Source: Elysia marginata
Taxonomy: Eukaryota; Mollusca; Gastropoda; Plakobranchidae
Assembly: GCA_019649035.1 (NCBI GenBank)
Contig: BMAT01009323.1
Span: forward strand, 6,761-32,811
Direction: 5' to 3'
Length of the DNA: 26,051 bases
The position numbers and the translations under genes are program-made. The notes beneath the pieces were generated by a model that ran no database searches, was not told the DNA's origin, and saw nothing but the letters and a program-made list of their open reading frames with translations. Of the stretch, positions 23,901 to 26,051 are shown in pieces. How positions within the stretch are numbered: position 1 is the first letter of the stretch; each line of letters opens with the position of its first letter.

Positions 23901-26051
23901 CTATAGTTCAATAGTTTATGAGACAAAAAATTTATCTATAAGCTTAAATATTTGACCAATTCATTTTAGGATCCGACCATTCATAATACAGCAAATACAA
24001 AAATTTCAAATACTCCTTTTTTGGTATTCTAAAAATTTAAAAACTTGAATGATGACAACCCATGAAACGAGACTAATGGCTGTGACGGTCAGTTTGAGAG
24101 AGTAAATAATTTCAATCATGAGATTAAAACTTAACTAAAATATTTCTTGGTCGTAGTTGAAAGTTTATGATGTATTTGTTCATATACAGCCACAAAACTT
24201 ATTGAGACATTGCCCACTAGTAGGAATTGAAACAAACCAAGTGCTGGGTATGCTTTTTTTTCTATACATTTTTTAAAAATATCTTTGACTATATCCTCTG
24301 TGTTGTAGAAAATTGGTTCCACTTATGCCAAATCCTTCAACTGCAATAAACGTAACAAAATAACTTTTTCACCATCTCAAAATGGTTTTGAAGAGCCTTC
24401 CAACATGTTTGAATCTTTATATTATAAAATCCTACAACTAGACTCATTTGGTGGGACATTAGTTTACTTAAGGCATAATGGACTAATATGTAAATATAAA
24501 GAATAACTGACCTTTTGAAGAATGTTTCTTGCAATATTGACAAGTTCCTCAACACCGCTTGACATTAAGGCCAGGGAGAATTGGTATAGCCCACTGCGAC
24601 ACCCTTCAATGGCCCCCTGGTGAAGAAAATAAGGTTTTAGGATCATGCACATAAACAAAGTAAAAAGATGACTTCCTCATAGGTTCCCTTTTCATACTCT
24701 ACCCTTTAACTATCTTTTTGTAAATCTGTCTCGCAATTTATGCAAATGAGTCAAATGTCAAGTATTTTTCATTCATAATTATTGCATTTTGAGCAATTCA
24801 TTCATTTTTCAGTATTTCAATATACTCAAAATGCTTGAAGCTGTCATCATTTTTGGAAAATATAATCTAAACATTTGTTTATTAAAAAATTTTTTGTATA
24901 TATATTTTAAAAAATTCAAATTTCCAAAGCTCAAATTATTAGGTTTGGTGGTGAGATGACTTGATCTCTGCCAATAAGTCATAAAATAAAAAAAAATTGC
25001 AGAGACACAATAGTTAAATATCAGAATAAAAAGAAAACATAACATACTCTGTGACGGCAAGTGGTCAAAACTTTGATAAACTTGTCTCCTACACTTTGAA
25101 GAACTGTCTTGTCAAGATGGCTGTCTCCCTTTGATAATAACGATGAAGAAGTCACGCCAGCGAGACATGAGCAGCTCTCCTGTGTGATTTGATTAAAGAA
25201 ATTGTTTCACAAACTTACTTTGAAAATAAGTAGCAGATTTGTTTAAAAGATTTTTCAGACATTTAAGTAACAAAGAGTTAAACTAAGAAAGTTTTTTTTC
25301 TTCAGACATATGAAGTGAATCACTGCAATTTAATTTGATCACATCTTCCAACGTCGAAGGCCAGATTTGTAGGCCTTATTGTCCATTTTTTTACACCCTT
25401 GGAAAGCCTAAATCTTTCACCAGCTTGTTATTTTAAGATTCTGAAAGCCATTAAAAGGAATCTGTTGAGTGAGTTAAGATAAAATATCACAGAACAAGTC
25501 TTTTAAACAGCATTCCTTATGACTTATACTGCAATTTTTTTTTAGTGTCATGATTTTGCAAATTTCATGGAACCAATTGAAAGTGGACTAAAACTTCAAA
25601 GTCCAATTTGTTTAATTACAATTTGTTATTTTTTGTTATTTGTTATGTTGACATTTTTGGTTTTTAAGAAGAGGTCATCTGTTTACGAAAAAAGTATTGC
25701 TTGAATATGCAATGCTTCCACCTTAATCTTGTAACGGTAGAAATAACACCACTTCAAAATACTTTTAAGTATTTAATTTACTTTTTTAAAGCACAGGTAA
25801 CATAAACAACTTTAAACCAATTGAGAGAAGCAAGATGGAGTTTATCTACGTACACCCTGTGCAAGTATTGTAAACCATGACCCATAATTTCACAACACCG
25901 CTGGCTGTGTACCTTGAGGTTTATCCAGCACCATGAAAGTAACAACTGAAACTCTGGAGACAAAGTTGTAGTTTCCTCACTTCGGTCTTCCTCAAGCGAC
26001 ACAAGGTGCTCCAAAGCTGATCCAATATCAGCAAAAGATGGACAGTCAGCT
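11813..26051 (-). CDS. THADA: THADA / Trm732 homologue, C-terminal half (18 exons, 5' end outside window)
   Basis: Exons in transcription order: 26051-25856, 25179-25048, 24616-24512, 23843-23733, 23310-23194, 22878-22752, 22356-22131, 21113-20889, 20386-20173, 18949-18743, 18391-18153, 17708-17538, 16739-16619, 15063-14942, 14352-14268, 13384-13273, 12586-12426, 11917-11813. All phases match, giving 924 codons plus TGA. DUF2428 covers about residues 38-270 of this part, with LLLSWCW, CRHRGAIEGC, TRRSAGLP and WAIRNAATQLISTLVTRIFG. Alpha-helical HEAT-like sequence follows to the end. Family members partner FTSJ1/Trm7 for 2'-O-methylation of tRNA position 32; fly THADA has also been linked to SERCA and energy storage. 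The length after DUF2428 fits the roughly 1,950-residue vertebrate protein. The N-terminal half lies beyond 26051. Confidence 0.93.
12426..12586 (-). CDS. THADA: THADA exon q
   Basis: 161 nt, acceptor attttcag and donor gtaagt, entering with two bases and leaving in phase 0. It encodes MSVEESVLNAVLGIILLSDL and ends FVISVSKLHE. The + strand open frame across it is a shadow. Confidence 0.9.
12587..13272 (-). other. THADA intron between exons p and q
   Basis: AT-rich intron of 0.7 kb with an A run at about 13109. No repeat or gene recognised. The neighbouring intron 11918-12425 likewise shows nothing beyond T-rich sequence. Confidence 0.7.
13273..13384 (-). CDS. THADA: THADA exon p
   Basis: 112 nt, acceptor ttaaacag and donor gtgagt, entering in phase 0 and leaving after one base. 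It encodes YPEVCCEKLKKLASVALKEL and LMMPLISENLN, a helical repeat. Confidence 0.9.
13733..13870. mobile_element. Possible Tigger/pogo-like DNA transposon fragment
   Basis: The segment begins TACAGTAAAACTCCTC after TA-containing sequence and runs on with spaced GACCACC and GACGCCC words. This resembles the ends of Tigger/pogo-type elements (CAGTRGAAC-like terminus, TA target). No matching opposite end or transposase was seen, so it is at best a decayed fragment. It lies in the THADA intron 13385-14267. Confidence 0.4.
13922..13998. repeat. Inverted repeat, 12-bp perfect arms
   Basis: CCCCAAACAGGC at 13922-13933 is the exact reverse complement of GCCTGTTTGGGG at 13987-13998, with a 53-nt spacer. 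It lies between the transposon-like and SINE-like fragments, so it may belong to one of them. Confidence 0.6.
14030..14165 (-). mobile_element. Decayed tRNA-derived SINE fragment
   Basis: On the - strand an A-box-like AGGCTCAGTAG (14156-14146) precedes a B-box-like GGTGCAATCCC (14133-14123), then a TTGCCTTAGG..CACTTAATCC block. On the + strand this reads like the widespread GTGTCTTGCCTAAGG..CAACA..GGGATT repeat motif of invertebrate and fish SINEs. Only 12 nt separate the boxes, less than in a functional tRNA head, so this copy is damaged. Confidence 0.45.
14268..14352 (-). CDS. THADA: THADA exon o
   Basis: 85 nt, acceptor tcccctag and donor gtaata, entering with one base and leaving in phase 0. 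It encodes EPGVLFEAETRSAMSEEHVS and LIWAFVTLK. It is too short to stand out as an open frame; it is supported by phase and splice sites. Confidence 0.87.
14353..14941 (-). other. THADA intron between exons n and o
   Basis: About 0.6 kb of AT-rich sequence. No gene, RNA or repeat was recognised. Confidence 0.7.
14942..15063 (-). CDS. THADA: THADA exon n
   Basis: 122 nt, acceptor ttgcaacag after a long T run, donor gtgagt, leaving after two bases. It encodes LFSELTAKSFFWCDGLHSTL and a further short helix. Confidence 0.88.
15064..16618 (-). other. THADA intron between exons m and n
   Basis: A 1.55 kb intron. Its upstream part (16211-16505) is a SINE; the remainder is AT-rich with A runs around 15600-15650. 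No other element was recognised. Flanking exon phases (0/0) need no further exon inside. Confidence 0.7.
16211..16505 (-). mobile_element. tRNA-derived SINE, near complete
   Basis: Read on the - strand, the element starts with a tRNA-like head with A box TGGTCTAGTGG (16496-16486) and B box GGTTCGATCCC (16453-16443), 32 nt apart as in tRNA genes. A body of about 190 nt follows. It ends with GTTGAAAAAGACGTTAAAA, close to the GACGTTAAA-type 3' tails common in molluscan SINEs. The tail is presumably recognised by a partner LINE reverse transcriptase (inferred). It is not a real tRNA gene: I could not fold a convincing anticodon stem. Sense orientation relative to THADA. Confidence 0.75.
16619..16739 (-). 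CDS. THADA: THADA exon m
   Basis: 121 nt, acceptor gttttcag and donor gtaagt, leaving in phase 0. It encodes VKTVLTLLEDTEDEVRQQAS, the acidic LLED..xxVR pattern typical of HEAT repeats and conserved at this point in THADA. Confidence 0.93.
17018..17137. repeat. Perfect 51-bp inverted repeat with 18-nt loop
   Basis: 17018-17068 is the exact reverse complement of 17087-17137 with no mismatch in 51 bp; the loop is 17069-17086. A further partial match (ACCT) flanks both ends after a 2-nt indel. The arms carry GGCAGAGCTGCCCGAAAC followed by TTTGAAGTAATGGCGAGG. The element looks like two copies of one hammerhead-bearing repeat placed head to head, as in ends of Penelope-like or retrozyme-type elements. 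That origin is inferred. Confidence 0.95.
17031..17078 (-). ncRNA. Candidate type I hammerhead self-cleaving ribozyme
   Basis: On the - strand: stem I 5' strand GCCAT (17077-17073), core CTGATGA (17072-17066), stem II GGCA/TGCC with a GAGC loop (17064-17053), core GAAA (17051-17048), short stem III CTT/AAG (17047-17040), then TA, and stem I 3' strand ATGGC (17037-17033). Stem I has five perfect pairs. The cleavage triplet is GTA, with the cut predicted after 17038. The pair closing stem II is A.C rather than the usual G-C, which may slow activity. Short stem III hammerheads are known from Penelope-like retroelements and related small repeats. Sense to THADA transcription. Confidence 0.8.
17538..17708 (-). 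CDS. THADA: THADA exon l
   Basis: 171 nt, acceptor tctttcag and donor gtaagt, entering with one base and leaving after two. It encodes a HEAT-like repeat (NEILRLSAASSLRTCGARLL). The hammerhead-bearing inverted repeat sits in the next intron. Confidence 0.9.
17709..18152 (-). other. THADA intron between exons k and l
   Basis: AT-rich, 0.44 kb, nothing recognised. The neighbouring intron 18392-18742 is similar and T/A-rich. Confidence 0.7.
18153..18391 (-). CDS. THADA: THADA exon k
   Basis: 239 nt, acceptor tatcttcag and donor gtaagt, leaving after two bases. It contains a likely coiled coil (LNQELAGIERMEKMLAELQA) and a helix ending GFSGDERLLK. Confidence 0.9.
18743..18949 (-). CDS. THADA: THADA exon j
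   Basis: Sixty-nine codons, phase 0 at both ends, acceptor ttttcaag and donor gttaat. It is a charged, helical region (LRDCIKVLHTQCQTAKD, then DDLELQAESLQCLYEGLKS). Confidence 0.88.
18950..20172 (-). other. THADA intron between exons i and j
   Basis: A 1.2 kb intron containing the second 77-bp hairpin repeat (19213-19289) and an A run at about 19850-19863. No coding sequence was recognised, and phase 0/0 at its borders needs none. Confidence 0.7.
19213..19289 (+). repeat. 77-bp hairpin repeat, copy 2
   Basis: It begins CTGCCTGGGACAAACC and ends TTTGTCAACGGCAG, the same length as the copy at 11037-11113 but in opposite orientation. It keeps terminal CTGCC/GGCAG complementarity. The first 56 nt match the other copy at about 48 positions, and the second half is more diverged. 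Beyond the unit a short shared word, GGAAAGTTTTTCA, follows in both copies, so the true repeat may be slightly longer. Confidence 0.65.
20173..20386 (-). CDS. THADA: THADA exon i
   Basis: 214 nt, entering with one base and leaving in phase 0, acceptor aaatcag and donor gtaact. It encodes TTSLVLINFCLANKWLIS, several helices, and ELWTLTENYLASTRTNREPL. HEAT-like helical content continues. Confidence 0.9.
20387..20888 (-). other. THADA intron between exons h and i
   Basis: AT-rich, 0.5 kb, no element recognised. Confidence 0.7.
20889..21113 (-). CDS. THADA: THADA exon h
   Basis: 225 nt, 74 whole codons plus split ones. It encodes the helical stretch containing SPVLSLRKLAAQVWVSLSAL and NNLNLLHGWVFCAHYVFANG, in the position of the LREMAARAL and NHIHG segments of relatives. 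The acceptor is a tandem CAGCAG, so a variant one serine shorter (start 21110) is possible. The donor AAAAG|gtttct is weak but is the one that keeps frame. Confidence 0.87.
21114..22130 (-). other. THADA intron between exons g and h
   Basis: A 1.0 kb AT-rich intron that ends, in transcription direction, with the T-tract and N gap next to the acceptor. Nothing else recognised. Confidence 0.7.
21123..21160. repeat. Poly(A) tract with two unresolved bases
   Basis: Eighteen A, two N, eighteen A on the + strand. On the THADA strand this is a poly(T) run ending about ten bases before the exon h acceptor, so it acts as an unusually long polypyrimidine tract. The Ns imply that the true homopolymer length is unknown. 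Confidence 0.9.
22131..22356 (-). CDS. THADA: THADA exon g
   Basis: 226 nt between acceptor ttctag and donor gtatta. It completes the split serine codon and gives STLVTRIFGQRSK, the LVTRIFG block found in THADA proteins, then EEFAALYPDVLSFLCSRLN and RPSLYVMLTILANIGPL. It leaves after two bases of a codon. Confidence 0.94.
22357..22751 (-). other. THADA intron between exons f and g
   Basis: AT-rich, 0.4 kb, nothing recognised. The same holds for the intron 22879-23193, apart from a short TTTC microsatellite near 23130-23150. Confidence 0.7.
22752..22878 (-). CDS. THADA: THADA exon f
   Basis: 127 nt, entering in phase 0 and leaving after one base (A|gtaagt). It encodes MPLLSKVVILVIEGFDSASW and AIRNAATQLI. 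The IEGF...W.IRN pattern is a strong family match. Confidence 0.94.
23194..23310 (-). CDS. THADA: THADA exon e
   Basis: Thirty-nine codons, phase 0 at both ends, acceptor gttgcag and donor gtgagt. It encodes a hydrophobic helix (FVLLASVVEELYCFA), a polar stretch, and the conserved SHALNILK that precedes the last DUF2428 block. Confidence 0.93.
23311..23732 (-). other. THADA intron between exons d and e
   Basis: AT-rich, 0.42 kb, nothing recognised. The + strand open frame at 23212-23529 is a shadow crossing exon e. Confidence 0.7.
23733..23843 (-). CDS. THADA: THADA exon d, carrying the TRRSAGLP motif
   Basis: Thirty-seven codons, phase 0 at both ends, acceptor attttcag and donor gtaagc. 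It encodes LTSSVTRRSAGLPIIVQTIL, the signature of the THADA/Trm732 family. The arginines, glycine and proline are all intact. Confidence 0.95.
23844..24511 (-). other. THADA intron between exons c and d
   Basis: AT-rich, 0.67 kb, no repeat or gene recognised. The same applies to the intron 24617-25047. Confidence 0.7.
24512..24616 (-). CDS. THADA: THADA exon c
   Basis: Thirty-five codons, phase 0 at both ends, acceptor ttcaccag and donor gtcagt. It encodes GAIEGCRSGLYQFSLALMSS and the amphipathic helix ending ARNILQK, the conserved central part of DUF2428. Confidence 0.93.
25048..25179 (-). CDS. THADA: THADA exon b
   Basis: Forty-four codons, phase 0 at both ends, between acceptor cacacag and donor gtatgt. 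It encodes the serine-rich linker and the helix ending KVLTTCRHR, which leads straight into GAIEGC of the next exon, matching the HRGA segment of DUF2428. Confidence 0.9.
25180..25855 (-). other. THADA intron between exons a and b
   Basis: AT-rich, 0.68 kb, nothing recognised. Its donor, gtgtac, is the weakest in the gene apart from that of exon h. Confidence 0.65.
25856..26051 (-). CDS. THADA: THADA exon a (partial, runs off the window)
   Basis: Sixty-five codons in window, starting mid-exon at the right edge. It contains the opening of DUF2428 (SPEFQLLLSWCWINLK). It ends TTG CAC AGG before a weak donor gtgtac. The overlapping better-looking gtacgt, two bases on, would put the next exon out of frame into a stop, so AGG|gtgtac is preferred. 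Confidence 0.82.

Noticed and set aside
1..26051. CRISPR array, bacterial defence system or operon
   Set aside because: There are no short regularly spaced repeats, and the window is clearly intron-bearing animal DNA.

Overview
The window is AT-rich animal DNA with canonical GT-AG introns, short coding exons in long introns, and several dispersed repeats. Two features suggest a lophotrochozoan, probably a gastropod or other mollusc, though this is a tentative call: a tRNA-headed SINE ending in a GACGTTAAA-type tail, and scattered CTAGA palindromes. No bacterial, organellar or viral gene was seen.

Two protein-coding genes point towards each other. On the + strand, a complete two-exon gene (1559-1813 joined to 4113-5957) encodes a 699-residue BTB-BACK protein of the kelch-like type with a very acidic C-terminal tail; a poly(A) signal follows at 6542. 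On the - strand, from the right edge down to 11813, lies the 3' half of a THADA/Trm732 gene. I could resolve 18 consecutive exons. All junction phases agree, and they sum to 924 codons plus a stop. The peptide carries the DUF2428 domain with its TRRSAGLP motif. THADA family proteins partner the FTSJ1/Trm7 methyltransferase in 2'-O-methylation of nucleotide 32 in the tRNA anticodon loop. The two genes are separated by about 5 kb of AT-rich sequence with no recognisable gene. Nothing suggests that they work together.

Layout: 1-1558 is upstream sequence with a tandem duplication of about 200 bp and CTAGA-rich palindromes. 1559-6570 is the BTB-BACK gene. 6570-11715 is intergenic, with a pyrimidine-rich stretch and one copy of a 77-bp hairpin repeat. 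11715-26051 is THADA. Its introns hold a decayed repeat cluster (13733-14165), a near-complete tRNA-derived SINE (16211-16505), a second copy of the 77-bp hairpin repeat (19213-19289) and a poly(A) tract broken by two Ns (21123-21160).

The most striking element is in the THADA intron 16740-17537. It is a perfect inverted repeat with 51-bp arms and an 18-nt loop. Its - strand (sense for THADA) contains what looks like a complete type I hammerhead self-cleaving ribozyme: CTGATGA and GAAA core boxes, all three stems, and a GTA cleavage site. The mirror-image copy on the + strand has lost the CTGATGA box.
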